A DNA stretch of 64,000 nucleotides from CAVVJA01 sp963809815 (GCA_963809815.1 CAWELM010000013.1:186001-250000), one strand, 5' to 3'. Numbered from the stretch's first letter, positions 27,863 through 36,934 are shown. Notes: generated from the sequence alone by a model not told the origin. Made by a program: numbers and translations.

Positions 27863-30646
27863 ATGACCGGCCTGGTAACGACGCAGCACGGGGACCACGA
27901 GCCGCAGCTGATCTCGAGAGAGGTTTCGGGCGTCCGGGGCCTGCTCGACCGGAAAGATCTCCTCCAGCTGCTCGATCGCGCTGTGACCAAACGGGTGACG
28001 GTCATCTCGGCGCCGCCCGGGAGCGGGAAGACCTCGCTGCTGCGGGCGTGGTCCGACCGTCCCGGCCAGGACTATCGGGTCGCCTTCGTGTCGGTGCCGC
28101 GCGACCAGCACGATGCCCAACAATTCTGGCTCGCGGTGCTGGACGCGATCCGCCAATCGGCCGCCACCGCTGATTCCCGAACCCGAACAACTCCCCTCGG
28201 GTTCGACGACGACGCAATAGTCGACACAATCGTCGCAGAACTCGCGGAGCAAGCCGAGGTCGTCGTCCTGATCATCGACGATCTCCATGAGCTGAGGTCA
28301 GCTGACGCCCTCACCCAGCTCGAATACTTTCTCGCGAATCTGCCGAGGTTTACGCGCGTGGTCTTGTCGTCTCGCCGGGATCCGCCGATCAGGCTGCACC
28401 AGCTCCGGCTTGCCGATGAGGTCGCGGAGATCCGGGCCGGCGATCTGCAGTTCACCGAGCACGAGACGCACGAACTGCTTGTCGCGTCCGGGATCAGTTT
28501 GTCCGACTCCGGCGCGGCCGCGCTATACCAGCGCACGGAAGGGTGGGCGGCTGGGCTGCGCCTGGCCGTGATCTCGCTCCGCGGTCACCCGCATCCCGAA
28601 CGTTTCGTAGCTGAGTTCTCCGGCACCGACAGGGCGGTCGGTGAGTACTTGATGGCCGAGATGCTCGAGCGCCAACCGAGCGAGGTCCAGAGCATGCTCC
28701 TGCGGACCTCGCTGGTCGACCGGTTGAACGGCGAACTCGCGGACCGGCTGGCCGGCCGGCCGGGCGCGGAGCAGATGCTTCTGGCACTGGAGGACGCCAA
28801 CGCGTTCGTCGTGTCGCTCGACGCGGAGCGCACCTGGTTTCGCTACCACCACCTCCTGGCGGATTTCCTGCGCCTGGAACTCCGCCGAAGGTTGGCCGAT
28901 GAGGTTCCCGACCTCCACCGGCGGGCCGCACAGTGGTTCGCCGACCACGGGGAGGTCGTCGAGGCGGTGCGACACACTCTCGCGGCCGGCGACTGGCCCG
29001 ATGCGGCCCGGCTACTCGCGGACCACCTGTTCAGTTTGACGCTCGACGGGCAGGAGGGAACCATAGCCGCCCTGCTGCGATCGTTCCCGGCGGGCGCATC
29101 AGCCGATCATCCCGAGCTGGCTTTGGCTCATGCGGCAGTTCAGCTGGCGCACGGGCGGTTGGAGGAGGCGGCGGCTCAGCTGGCGCTGGCCGAGTCCCAC
29201 GTCCAGAACGCCCCGTCCGCCCGCCGCCGCCTCGCGGTGGCGATCGCGTCTCTGCGGTTGGCGCTCGCACGACGCAGCGGTCAGTTCACGGAAGTAGTCG
29301 AGCAGGTGAACCTGCTTGAAGCGTCGATCGCGGAGGGATCGAACGAACCGATCGCGATGGGCAGTGAGCTGCGTGCGGTTACGCTGATGAATCTCGGGAT
29401 CGTCGAGACGTGGTCTGGGCGATTCGACGACGCCGAGCGGCACCTTTCCGAAGGAGCAAAGCTGGCCCACGCGATCGACCGACCGTACTTAGAGCTCGCG
29501 TGTCGCGCGCATCAAGGGTTCCCATCAACGTTCGTTTCCCTCGACACCGCACAGCAACGGGCTCGTCAGGCAGTGGCCCTGGCGGAACGCCATGGCTGGG
29601 ACGATCGGCCGATACTCGCGCCCGCGCTTGGCGCGGTTGCCGGCACGGCGATCTGGACGGGCGAGTTCGACGAGGGAGAGCGCTGGCTCCACCGGGCCCG
29701 GGAGGTCGCCGATCCACAATTTGACCCGGCCGCCGCGGTGCTTGTGCACATGGTGCAGGGCATGCTGCACGCCGGTCGTGGGCAGCATCAATCGGCGCTC
29801 GAAGCGTTCGCGGCGGCAGCGCGCGCGCAGTCGCTACTCACCGGCGCGTACGCTCTCGCATCTCCCATTATCGGATGGCTCGCGGCCACGCAGGCTCGCC
29901 TTGGGAGGCCAAACGAGGCGCGCGCTTCGCTCACCGGATTCCTCGCCGAATACGGGCGCAGGCTCGGTACTTACCACGCCCGTGCGGTGATCTTCTTGGC
30001 GGAGGGAGACCCGGCCACGGCCGTGGATGCACTCGGAGATGCTCAGAACATCGCGCGTGCGGTGATCTGCCTGGCGGAGGGAGACCCGGCCACGGCCGTG
30101 GAGGTACTCGGAGATGTTCAGGACATGAAACCTCCGGTGGGCTCTGCGTTCCCTCCGTTCGGACTCGTTGAAGGGCATGTGCTTGCCGGTATCGCGCACC
30201 TGCACCTGGGGGATCGAACCGCCGCCGCTGCAGCAGTCGAGGCAGCACTCGCGGCGGCTGAGCGAGACCGGCTGATCTTCCCGTTCGCGATGACCAACGC
30301 CGCGGAGCTACTCGGCGCGCTCCCGCGTCAGGAAACGGCTCATAGCGCTCTCCTCGCTGACATCGTCGATCTGCTCCAAGGCACGTCGGTGCCGCGAAGC
30401 CACGGAGACCGCCCATCGCCAGCGCAGGAACTCAGCCCGACCGAGCTCCGCGTGCTGCGGTTTCTGCCGACAAACCTGACGCGGCACGAGATCGCGAGCG
30501 AGCTCTACCTCTCCGTCAACACGGTCAACACGCACATCCGCAACGTCTACTCCAAGCTCGGTGCGCGTGATCGCTCTTCCGCCGTGCAACGCGCCCGCGA
30601 GCTGCGGCTCCTCTCATCCCGGCTCGCGCGAACATCGCCGAGCTAG
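27863..30646 (+). CDS. LuxR family regulator with NB-ARC/AAA head (MalT/LAL type)
   Basis: 927 residues. ATG 27863 is chosen because AAGGGGAAGGG precedes it; an open frame from 27707 is only the hydrolase relic. The head has Walker A ISAPPGSGKT near 48-57 and a Walker B LIIDDLHEL. VVLSSRRDPPIRLHQLR is diagnostic of MalT-like STAND ATPases. The middle is a long helical TPR-like region. The tail is a LuxR helix-turn-helix (LSPTELRVLRFLPTNLTRHE through YLSVNTVNTHIRNVYSKLG). Members bind an inducer, oligomerise with ATP and activate transcription. The target may be the small gene 74 bases downstream. It contains an internal 25-codon tandem duplication. Confidence 0.92.
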   Translation: MTGLVTTQHGDHEPQLISREVSGVRGLLDRKDLLQLLDRAVTKRVTVISAPPGSGKTSLLRAWSDRPGQDYRVAFVSVPRDQHDAQQFWLAVLDAIRQSAATADSRTRTTPLGFDDDAIVDTIVAELAEQAEVVVLIIDDLHELRSADALTQLEYFLANLPRFTRVVLSSRRDPPIRLHQLRLADEVAEIRAGDLQFTEHETHELLVASGISLSDSGAAALYQRTEGWAAGLRLAVISLRGHPHPERFVAEFSGTDRAVGEYLMAEMLERQPSEVQSMLLRTSLVDRLNGELADRLAGRPGAEQMLLALEDANAFVVSLDAERTWFRYHHLLADFLRLELRRRLADEVPDLHRRAAQWFADHGEVVEAVRHTLAAGDWPDAARLLADHLFSLTLDGQEGTIAALLRSFPAGASADHPELALAHAAVQLAHGRLEEAAAQLALAESHVQNAPSARRRLAVAIASLRLALARRSGQFTEVVEQVNLLEASIAEGSNEPIAMGSELRAVTLMNLGIVETWSGRFDDAERHLSEGAKLAHAIDRPYLELACRAHQGFPSTFVSLDTAQQRARQAVALAERHGWDDRPILAPALGAVAGTAIWTGEFDEGERWLHRAREVADPQFDPAAAVLVHMVQGMLHAGRGQHQSALEAFAAAARAQSLLTGAYALASPIIGWLAATQARLGRPNEARASLTGFLAEYGRRLGTYHARAVIFLAEGDPATAVDALGDAQNIARAVICLAEGDPATAVEVLGDVQDMKPPVGSAFPPFGLVEGHVLAGIAHLHLGDRTAAAAAVEAALAAAERDRLIFPFAMTNAAELLGALPRQETAHSALLADIVDLLQGTSVPRSHGDRPSPAQELSPTELRVLRFLPTNLTRHEIASELYLSVNTVNTHIRNVYSKLGARDRSSAVQRARELRLLSSRLARTSPS
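29981..30130 (+). repeat. 75-bp in-frame tandem duplication inside the LuxR gene
   Basis: Units 29981-30055 and 30056-30130 are near-identical and encode RAVIFLAEGDPATAVDALGD and RAVICLAEGDPATAVEVLGD with short matching tails. The period is exactly 25 codons, so the frame is kept. It adds about one extra helix pair to the TPR-like sensor region. The few differences suggest the copies have begun to diverge. Confidence 0.85.
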
Positions 30647-30719
30647 CGCGAGCGCCGGCGTCCGCACTCACCACATTCCGGCGACGCCGGCTCACTATGT
30701 CGGGCGGCACCGTACTTAT

Positions 30720-30956
30720 GTGGCCACACCGCTGGGCGTGTACACGATCCGGATAAAGGGCCGGCTCGGAGCTACCGCCCTGTCCGCCTTCCCCACGATG
30801 ACGTGCGAGTTGAAGGGCAGCGAGACCGTGCTCATCGGCATGCTTCAAGATCGGTCCGCGGTGTTCGGGGTCATTGCGCAGATCGAAGCACTCGGCCTCG
30901 AACTGATCGAACTACGCCAAGTCGGAGCGACACCGACGTTGCCTGGCCCGGGGTGA
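30720..30956 (+). CDS. Small conserved actinobacterial protein, ferredoxin-like fold suspected
   Basis: 78 residues from GTG 30720. The pattern VYTIRIKGRLGATALSAFPT, then ETVLIGMLQDRSAVFGVIAQ, then IEALGLELIELRQV alternates beta-alpha-beta-beta-alpha-beta. It resembles small unnamed proteins I associate with actinobacterial LuxR or hydrolase loci. No catalytic residues stand out, so a ligand-sensing or dimerisation role is possible. A decayed second copy follows at 31085-31225. Function unknown. Confidence 0.65.
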   Translation: MATPLGVYTIRIKGRLGATALSAFPTMTCELKGSETVLIGMLQDRSAVFGVIAQIEALGLELIELRQVGATPTLPGPG

Positions 30957-30965
30957 CGATCGTGA

Positions 30966-31120
30966 TCAACCGGTGGGCCATGACGATGCAACTCGTGCAA
31001 CTCGCCGGTCCAGGCGTTTCGGCCTGCCCGCGACCCAGGTGCAGCTCGGGCCGTACTGCACCGGGTCATCGATCTCGGCGTTGACCACCTCGTTACAGCG
31101 CGGTACTGCGGACCGAGACC
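30966..31120 (+). pseudogene. Aldo/keto reductase N-terminal fragment, frameshifted
   Basis: One frame reads NRWAMTMQLVQLAGPGV, matching the start of the intact reductase at 24181-23303 (IGYGAMQLAGPGVF). A second frame then reads AARAVLHRVIDLGVDHLVTA and RYCGP, matching its VLRTAVELGVNHIDTADAYGP. The catalytic Asp and Tyr of this block are changed or lost. It runs without a break into the next relic. Confidence 0.5.
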
Positions 31121-31225
31121 GTGCGCGGCGGCTTGCTTGAAGATCACTCCGCCGTGTTCGGCGTCCTGACCCAGATCGAAGCGCTCGGCCTCGAGCTTGT
31201 CGAACTGCACCAGGTGAGCTCGTAA
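31085..31225 (+). pseudogene. Truncated second copy of the 78-residue gene at 30720
   Basis: ETVRGGLLEDHSAVFGVLTQ followed by IEALGLELVELHQVSS and a stop aligns with the C-terminal half of the upstream small protein, with most positions identical. The N-terminal half is absent and an in-frame stop at 31082 precedes it. Its 5' part overlaps the reductase fragment, so the two relics were joined by a deletion. Confidence 0.6.
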
Positions 31226-31314
31226 CGGTCGTCGCTAACGCCCGGGACCGATGGCGTGGCAATCACCATCATCCGGTGAGGGCGGCTCACCTGGGTCACG
31301 GCGATCGTGTGGTG

Positions 31315-32232
31315 ATGAGCAAAGAACAGCAGCGCCAGCTGGACGCCATCCTTCGCCAGGGCGGGCTCGACCCCAACGCAGATGTCCCGGCACTGCGGGC
31401 GGCGTTCAGCGAACTCGTGGCACAGGTGCCGGTGGCTCCCGATGTCCGGCAGAGACCAGTTGAGCTCGGAGGTGTCGCTGGCGTCGAGGTCACCATCCAG
31501 GGCAACGAGGCCGAGAATGTCATCCTCTATTTTCACGCAGGGGTCTACGTCATCGGCACTGCCGCAGCGACGGTTCCCCTGGTGAGTGATCTCGTTCGAA
31601 GAACGGGCACCAGGGCCGTCACGCTCGAGTACCGGTTAGCTCCCGAACACCCGTATCCAGCCGCGCTCGAAGACGCTCGAGCCGCGTACGAAGGACTACT
31701 CGCTCAGGGCATCGCCCCAGGCCAGATCGCCCTTGCGGGCGAGTCAGCGGGAGGCGGGCTGGCCGTGGCCTTGCTTCTGGCCCTACGGGAAGCCGGCGTG
31801 CCTCTGCCGTCGTCTGCATACTTGCTCTCGCCCTACGTGGATCTGACCCTGTCCGGAGAGACACTCGCCGAGAAGCGGGAGGTCGACCCAGTCCTCACAC
31901 CCGATGGGCTCCAGGCTCGGGTTCCGGACTACGTAGGAGGGGCCGACGCCGCTGACCCCTACATCAGCCCGATCTTCGGCGATCTCAGGGGATTGCCGCC
32001 GCTTCTCATCCAGGTTGGTTCCCACGAGATCCTCCTCAGCGACGCTCTCCGGCTCGCCGGGCGGGCAGCCATCTCCGACGTCCCGGTCATGCTCGATGTC
32101 ACGCCGGGCGTACCGCACGTCTTCCAGGCGTATGCGGGCCTCCTCGATGAGGCAGGAGCGGCGCTGGACCGGGCAGCAGGCTTCTTAACGACTCAACTAG
32201 CCCAGCTCGCCGAGCAACGCCAAACAGCCTGA
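31315..32232 (+). CDS. Alpha/beta hydrolase, HSL (acetyl esterase/lipase) family
   Basis: 305 residues from ATG 31315; GTG 31309 and 31312 are alternatives. The fold is complete: YRLAPEHPYPAALEDARAAY, nucleophile elbow IALAGESAGGGLA, acid in VGSHEILLSDA, and catalytic His in GVPHVFQ. The oxyanion box, normally HGGG(Y/F), reads ILYFHAGVYVIGT, so the first two glycines are not both present. The enzyme may still be active, since the serine, acid and histidine are intact. Short-chain ester hydrolysis is the family role. Confidence 0.87.
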   Translation: MSKEQQRQLDAILRQGGLDPNADVPALRAAFSELVAQVPVAPDVRQRPVELGGVAGVEVTIQGNEAENVILYFHAGVYVIGTAAATVPLVSDLVRRTGTRAVTLEYRLAPEHPYPAALEDARAAYEGLLAQGIAPGQIALAGESAGGGLAVALLLALREAGVPLPSSAYLLSPYVDLTLSGETLAEKREVDPVLTPDGLQARVPDYVGGADAADPYISPIFGDLRGLPPLLIQVGSHEILLSDALRLAGRAAISDVPVMLDVTPGVPHVFQAYAGLLDEAGAALDRAAGFLTTQLAQLAEQRQTA

Positions 32233-32311
32233 CCGGGCGAGCTCGGTCGGGCGCTTCATCTAATAGTTGCTTGCCAAGGCAAGTTCAACAGTGGGATTGA
32301 AAGGAGACACC

Positions 32312-33394
32312 GTGACACGATCCACCTCGCGCGCCTCAGCGACGAGCCGGCGGTCGTTCCTCACCGGCACTGCGGCGGTCGTGGGCGCGTCGTCGATCGC
32401 GGCCGTCCTGCCCGGCGTGCTGGCCGAGCCAGCCGCCGGCGCTGTCAGCACCCCAACCCTGCCGGACTTCGCGCCGGTCCCGCCGTCATCACTCGGCCCC
32501 GCGCTCAACGACCAGGGATACTACGTCGCACGCGTGAAGCGGAACCTCTACTGGGTCACGGACGGCACCTACCAGTCGGCGTTCCTGACCACCCGGGCCG
32601 GTGTCGTCCTGTTCGACGCGCCCGCGACCATCGGCCACAACCTGCAGCGGGCCATCAACGAGATCGCCGCCGCGAACGGGGTAAGTAACACGGTGACGCA
32701 CCTTGTCTACTCGCACCACCACGCCGACCACGCCGGCGCGTCCTCGTTGTTCGGCAAGGACGTCGTGCGCATCGGGCACGAGGAGACCCGGCGCCTGCTG
32801 CTGCGTGACAACGACCCGACCAGGCCCGCACCGACGGTGACCTTCGCCGACCGCTACACCCTGCACAGCGGCGGAGAACGCGTCCAGCTGGCCTGGCACG
32901 GCTCCAACCACACGCCGGACAACATTTACATCCACTTTCCGGACCACGACACGCTCATGCTCGTCGACATCGTCAACTCCGGCTGGGTGCCCATCTACAA
33001 CCTCAACCTCAGCGAAGACGTGCCCGGCTACATCGCAGCCCCGACCACCGCCCTGTCCTACCCGTGGAAGCACTTCATCAGTGGACACGTGGGCAGGCTC
33101 GGCACTCGCGACGACGTCCGCCTGCACCAGCAGTACGTCGCCGACATCGCTGCCAGTTGCCGGACAGCGCTCGCCACCGTCGACCCGACGCCGTACTTCG
33201 TCAAGTACGGCGCCAACCAGTGGGCCGGGGTGAAGACCTACCTCGACGCGGTCACCGACTACGCCGCCGCGCCGGTCATCGCGAAATACACCGGCGTACT
33301 GGCGGCGGCGGACGTGTTCACCACCAGCACCACGCTCGTGGTCTTGGAGTCGATCCGCCTCGACCTCGGCGTCGGCTCGCAGGTCCACCCGTGA
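32312..33394 (+). CDS. Tat-exported metallo-beta-lactamase fold hydrolase
   Basis: 360 residues from GTG 32312, with AAGGAG five bases upstream. The N-terminus has a twin-arginine signal (SRRSFLTGTAAVVGASSIAA). The MBL core shows the metal motif HLVYSHHHADHAGASSLF, then LAWHGSNHTPDNIYIHFPD and a later His in KHFISGHVG. The enzyme should work outside the membrane with two metal ions, probably zinc. The substrate is unknown. A DHA2 transporter gene follows 52 bases later in the same direction. Confidence 0.88.
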   Translation: MTRSTSRASATSRRSFLTGTAAVVGASSIAAVLPGVLAEPAAGAVSTPTLPDFAPVPPSSLGPALNDQGYYVARVKRNLYWVTDGTYQSAFLTTRAGVVLFDAPATIGHNLQRAINEIAAANGVSNTVTHLVYSHHHADHAGASSLFGKDVVRIGHEETRRLLLRDNDPTRPAPTVTFADRYTLHSGGERVQLAWHGSNHTPDNIYIHFPDHDTLMLVDIVNSGWVPIYNLNLSEDVPGYIAAPTTALSYPWKHFISGHVGRLGTRDDVRLHQQYVADIAASCRTALATVDPTPYFVKYGANQWAGVKTYLDAVTDYAAAPVIAKYTGVLAAADVFTTSTTLVVLESIRLDLGVGSQVHP

Positions 33395-33446
33395 CCCGCA
33401 TCGGCGTCATCCTCGGAACAATCTTGCTAGGAAGGCACGTTCGATC

Positions 33447-34955
33447 ATGGCTTCAGACGCGGAGCTGACCGCCCAAGGCCAGCAAGAGGACCACGAGGAC
33501 CGACTCGACGAACGGCCCAGCCGCCGATGGTGGGCTCTGGCGGTCATAGCGATCGCTCAACTAATGGTGGTGCTCGACGGCACCGTCGTGACCATTGCGC
33601 TGCCCTCGGCGCAACGCGACCTGGGTATCTCCGACGCTGATCGGCAGTGGACGATCACCGCCTACACCCTCGCGTTCGGTGGCCTGCTGCTGCTGGGCGG
33701 ACGGATCGCCGACTATCAGGGTCGTAAGCGGAGCTTCCTGGTCGGCCTGCTCGGGTTCGCCGCCGCGTCGGCGCTCGGCGGTGCGGCGCAGAACGGCGCG
33801 ACGCTCTTCGGCGCCCGGGCCCTCCAGGGCGCGTTCGCGGCGCTGCTCGCGCCCGCTGCCTTGTCGCTGATCTCGGTGACCTTCACCGAGGTGAGGGACC
33901 GGTCTCGGGCGTTCGCGGTCTACGGCGCCATCTCGGGAGGCGGCGCCGCGATCGGCTTGATCCTGGGCGGCACACTGACCGAGTACGCGTCCTGGCGCTG
34001 GTGTCTGCTGATCAATGTGCCGATCGCGATTGTCGCCTTCATTGCCGGCACGATCCTGATCACCGAGAGCAAGTCCGGGGGCGGGAGCTCATATGACATC
34101 CCGGGCGCGATCCTCGGCACGGCCGGGCTGGTCGCCCTCGTGTACGGATTCACCCAAGCGGCCAAGACCGGTGTCGGCTGGCTGTCGGTCCAGGCCATCA
34201 GCTGCTTCGTGAGCGCCGGCATCTTGCTGGTCGCGTTCGTGCTCGTCGAGTTGCGTTCGGCGAGTCCGCTGTTGCCGATGCGGGTGGTGCTCGAGCGCAA
34301 TCGCGGCGGTTCGTACCTCGCCTCGCTGTTGGTCTTCGCCGGGCTGTTCGCGATGTTCCTGTTCCTGAGTTACTACTTCCAGTACAACCTGGGCTACAGC
34401 GCACTCAAGTCGGGTATCGCATTCCTGCCGTTCAGCGGCGGCATCATCGTCACCTCGGCCGTGGTGTCGGGCCTGCTACCACGCACCGGACCCAAACCAC
34501 TGATGCTGATCGGGCTCGCGATGGTTGCGACCGGCCTGGCCACCTTCACCCGCATCTCCGACACCAGCAGCTGGGTTAGCACCGTTCTGCCCGGAGAGCT
34601 ACTGATGAGCGTCGGCCTGGCGCTGGTGATCGTGCCGCTCTCGAACCTCGCGCTCACCGGGGTGAACAAGGACGACGCGGGAGTCGCCAGCGCGGTGCTC
34701 AACTCGACCCAGCAGGTCGGCGGATCCCTGGGCACGGCGCTGCTGAACACCTTCTATGCGAGTGCGGTCGCCTCCTATCTCGTGGCCCATCACCTCCCAC
34801 CGTCCGCGTTCAACCCGCCCGCCGCGATCCACGGCTATCACGTCGCGTTCTGGATCGGGTTCGGGCTGATCGCCGCGGCGTTCGTGGCCGTTCTGGTCTT
34901 GGTCACGGCCGGCAAGGCCATCACCACGCAGCCCGGTGTACCAGCGGGCGCCTAA
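33447..34955 (+). CDS. MFS transporter, DHA2 (EmrB/QacA) family
   Basis: 502 residues with about fourteen hydrophobic segments. Family signatures: MVVLDGTVVTIALPSAQRDL in TM1, GGRIADYQGRKRSFLVGL after TM2, APAALSLISVTF, and antiporter motif C in ISGGGAAIGLILGGTLTEY. AGGAAGG lies upstream of the ATG. The next gene is convergent. Members are proton-driven multidrug or dye exporters. May be co-transcribed with the MBL hydrolase. Confidence 0.93.
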   Translation: MASDAELTAQGQQEDHEDRLDERPSRRWWALAVIAIAQLMVVLDGTVVTIALPSAQRDLGISDADRQWTITAYTLAFGGLLLLGGRIADYQGRKRSFLVGLLGFAAASALGGAAQNGATLFGARALQGAFAALLAPAALSLISVTFTEVRDRSRAFAVYGAISGGGAAIGLILGGTLTEYASWRWCLLINVPIAIVAFIAGTILITESKSGGGSSYDIPGAILGTAGLVALVYGFTQAAKTGVGWLSVQAISCFVSAGILLVAFVLVELRSASPLLPMRVVLERNRGGSYLASLLVFAGLFAMFLFLSYYFQYNLGYSALKSGIAFLPFSGGIIVTSAVVSGLLPRTGPKPLMLIGLAMVATGLATFTRISDTSSWVSTVLPGELLMSVGLALVIVPLSNLALTGVNKDDAGVASAVLNSTQQVGGSLGTALLNTFYASAVASYLVAHHLPPSAFNPPAAIHGYHVAFWIGFGLIAAAFVAVLVLVTAGKAITTQPGVPAGA

Positions 34956-35002
34956 CCCGCATCGTCGCCCGACCGCATTCGCCCGTGCACGCGCCTCCGC
35001 GG

Positions 35003-36238
35003 CTAGCCCAGCTGGTCGCGGCGGCGGGTCAGGTAGGCAATCTCGGCGGTGTTGCCCGCCAGCTCGATGGCCTTGTCGTAGGCCGCACGTGATTTCTGGC
35101 TGCAGCCGAGCCGGCGCAGCAGGTCGGCCCGGGTGGCATGGTAGGCGTGATAGCCGGCCAACCTGTCCTCGAGACGGTCGACGGCCGCCAGTGCCACCTC
35201 CGGGCCGTCAAGCTCGGCGACCGCGACGGCCCGGTTGAGGGCAATGATCGGCGAGGGGTCGAGGCGGACGAGCTGGTCGTAGAGGGCGAGGACCTGCGAC
35301 CAGTCGGTGTCGCGTATGTCGCGGGCGGAGGTGTGCACGGCGCTGATCGCGGCGAGGATCTGATAGCGACCCGGAGCCTTCCCGGCGGCGGCAGCAGCCA
35401 GGCGCTCGCGCACCAGCCGATGCCCCTCGGCGATCAGCGCCGGGTCCCAGGCCCCACGGTCCTGCTCGTCGAGGGTGACCAGTTCGCCGCTCGCCGAAAC
35501 CCGCGCGGTTCGGCGGGCCTCGGTGAGGAGCATCAGCGCCAGCAGCCCGGCCACCTCGCCGTCCTCCGGCAGAAGGGCACAGATCAGCCGAGCGAGCCGG
35601 ATCGCTTCCGCGGTCAGGTCGTGACGGACGGGATCGGTGCCGGGGCCGGTCGCCAGGTAGCCCTCGTTGAAGACGAGGAACAGGACGGCGAGTACACCGG
35701 AGACACGGGCCGGGAGATCCTCCGCGGACGGCACCCGATAAGGGATGCGAGCCGCCTTGATCTTGGCCTTCGCGCGGGTGATCCGCTGCCCCACGGTGGC
35801 CTCCTGCACCAGGAAGGCACGGGCGATCTCGGGCGCGCTCAGACCGGCGACCATGCGCAACGTCAGCGCCACCCGTGCCTCCATCGCCAGCGCCGGGTGA
35901 CAGCAGGTGAAGATCAGCCGGAGCCGCTCGTCCTCGATGGCGCCGACAGGCTCGGGCGGGTCGTCGTCGTACAACCGCTGAGCCTCCTTCTGCTTGTCGT
36001 CGCGCTTGTTCTCGCGGCGGATCCGGTCGATAGCCTTGCGGTTGGCGGTGGTGGTCAGCCAGGCGCCGGGGTTCGGGGGTACGCCGTCGGCCGGCCATCG
36101 CTCGACGGCTGTCGCAAATGCCTCGGCCGCCGCCTCCTCGGCGATATCGAGGTCACCGAAACGCCGGGTCACGGAGGCGACAACCCGGGCCCACTCCTCG
36201 TGGTGGGCCCGGGTGATCGCCTCCTCGACGTCGCTCAC
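35003..36238 (-). CDS. ECF sigma factor, ECF42/DGPF-associated type with C-terminal DUF6596-like domain
   Basis: 411 residues from GTG 36238. Sigma-70 region 2 is near residues 15-75 (DLDIAEEAAAEAFATAVERW then PGAWLTTTANRKAIDRIRRE). Region 4 is near 115-165 (RMVAGLSAPEIARAFLVQEA then VGQRITRAKAKI). A long C-terminal extension follows, with LFLVFNEGYLATG, the mark of the SigJ-like, DGPF-linked group in which the extension replaces an anti-sigma factor. The start overlaps the stop of the DGPF gene by four bases, so they are co-translated. Regulates stress or defence genes of its own type in related bacteria. Confidence 0.92.
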   Translation of the reverse strand: MSDVEEAITRAHHEEWARVVASVTRRFGDLDIAEEAAAEAFATAVERWPADGVPPNPGAWLTTTANRKAIDRIRRENKRDDKQKEAQRLYDDDPPEPVGAIEDERLRLIFTCCHPALAMEARVALTLRMVAGLSAPEIARAFLVQEATVGQRITRAKAKIKAARIPYRVPSAEDLPARVSGVLAVLFLVFNEGYLATGPGTDPVRHDLTAEAIRLARLICALLPEDGEVAGLLALMLLTEARRTARVSASGELVTLDEQDRGAWDPALIAEGHRLVRERLAAAAAGKAPGRYQILAAISAVHTSARDIRDTDWSQVLALYDQLVRLDPSPIIALNRAVAVAELDGPEVALAAVDRLEDRLAGYHAYHATRADLLRRLGCSQKSRAAYDKAIELAGNTAEIAYLTRRRDQLG

Positions 36239-36558
36239 CGGAATGGCCGCACCTCGATCTTCCGATCGCAGACCTTCGACGCCTCGGTCGCGAGCTTGAG
36301 CGCCACATCCAGATCGGGGGCCTCCATGATCCAGAAGCCGGCGAGATACTCCTTCGACTCCACGAAAGGCCCGTCGCTTAACATCGCCTGCTCGCCTCGG
36401 TTGTCGATGACCGTGGCCGCGTCGGTGTCCGCGAGTCCGCCCGCGAAAACCCAATAGCCCTCGGCGATCAGTCGTTCATTGAACGCGCTGATGGCAGGCT
36501 GCCTGTCCGTGCTGCCGGGATTGCTCTTGTCATCGATCACGGAAACCAGGTACTGCAT
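36235..36558 (-). CDS. YCII-related DGPF-domain protein
   Basis: 107 residues: a ferredoxin-like YCII fold with the eponymous D-G-P-F at 62-65 (MLSDGPFVESKEYLAGFWI) and a conserved aspartate in MEAPDLDVALK. Proteins of this kind are the standing neighbour of ECF42 sigma factors, and here its stop overlaps the sigma start. Its biochemical role is not established. A matching ECF-type promoter lies 53 bases upstream. Confidence 0.92.
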   Translation of the reverse strand: MQYLVSVIDDKSNPGSTDRQPAISAFNERLIAEGYWVFAGGLADTDAATVIDNRGEQAMLSDGPFVESKEYLAGFWIMEAPDLDVALKLATEASKVCDRKIEVRPFR

Positions 36559-36610
36559 CTCGGATCATCTCCTGTCGTTCGGGCCCCTCGTGGGCGGCCG
36601 CTCACCCCTA

Positions 36611-36638
36611 CTACGAACACTGCTGCCCCGATCCGACA
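36611..36638 (-). promoter_or_regulatory. ECF-type promoter of the DGPF-sigma operon
   Basis: On the minus strand TGTCGG (36638-36633) and CGTAG (36615-36611) are separated by 17 bases, and the -10 lies 53 bases before the DGPF start. The same two boxes, spacer and leader distance recur at 37014-36987. ECF42 factors of Streptomyces are reported to use TGTCGA/-35 and CGA-type/-10 boxes, close to this. Autoregulation is inferred. Confidence 0.65.
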
Positions 36639-36709
36639 CCGCCGCCCGGATTTCTTTCAATGGACGTTCTGGTACCCGGGGTTGTGAACGATCTGCGTCG
36701 TCCCGTGCT

Positions 36710-36934
36710 TCAGTCGATTGCATACTGCGGGCGCCCGGCCGGCCGGTAGACCTGGAGCGTGATGCCCTTCGGGAAAGCTCGCGATTCCACCAGGTCAAGC
36801 GCCATGGCCTCGCTGTCGAACAGCGGCCTGGCCCAACCGCCTCGCTCGAACCCGCCGCTGCGGTTCTCGTCCGGCCCGCCGTTTCCCTGCACCACCCCAT
36901 CGACCGAGACCTGCGTGGTGGTCGTGAGTTTCAT
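36710..36934 (-). pseudogene. RibD-C/dihydrofolate-reductase-like gene with internal deletion
   Basis: From ATG 36934 the first 45 residues are the usual start of the DHFR-like RibD C-terminal family: KLTTTTQVSVDGVVQGNGGP, then FERGGWARPLFDSEA. The last 28 are its usual end: LDLVESRAFPKGITLQVYRP, then AGRPQY. About 120 residues of the NADPH- and substrate-binding core that should lie between are missing, yet the frame is intact. A 74-residue product may be made but can hardly be an enzyme. Its promoter is the twin of the sigma-operon promoter. Confidence 0.65.
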
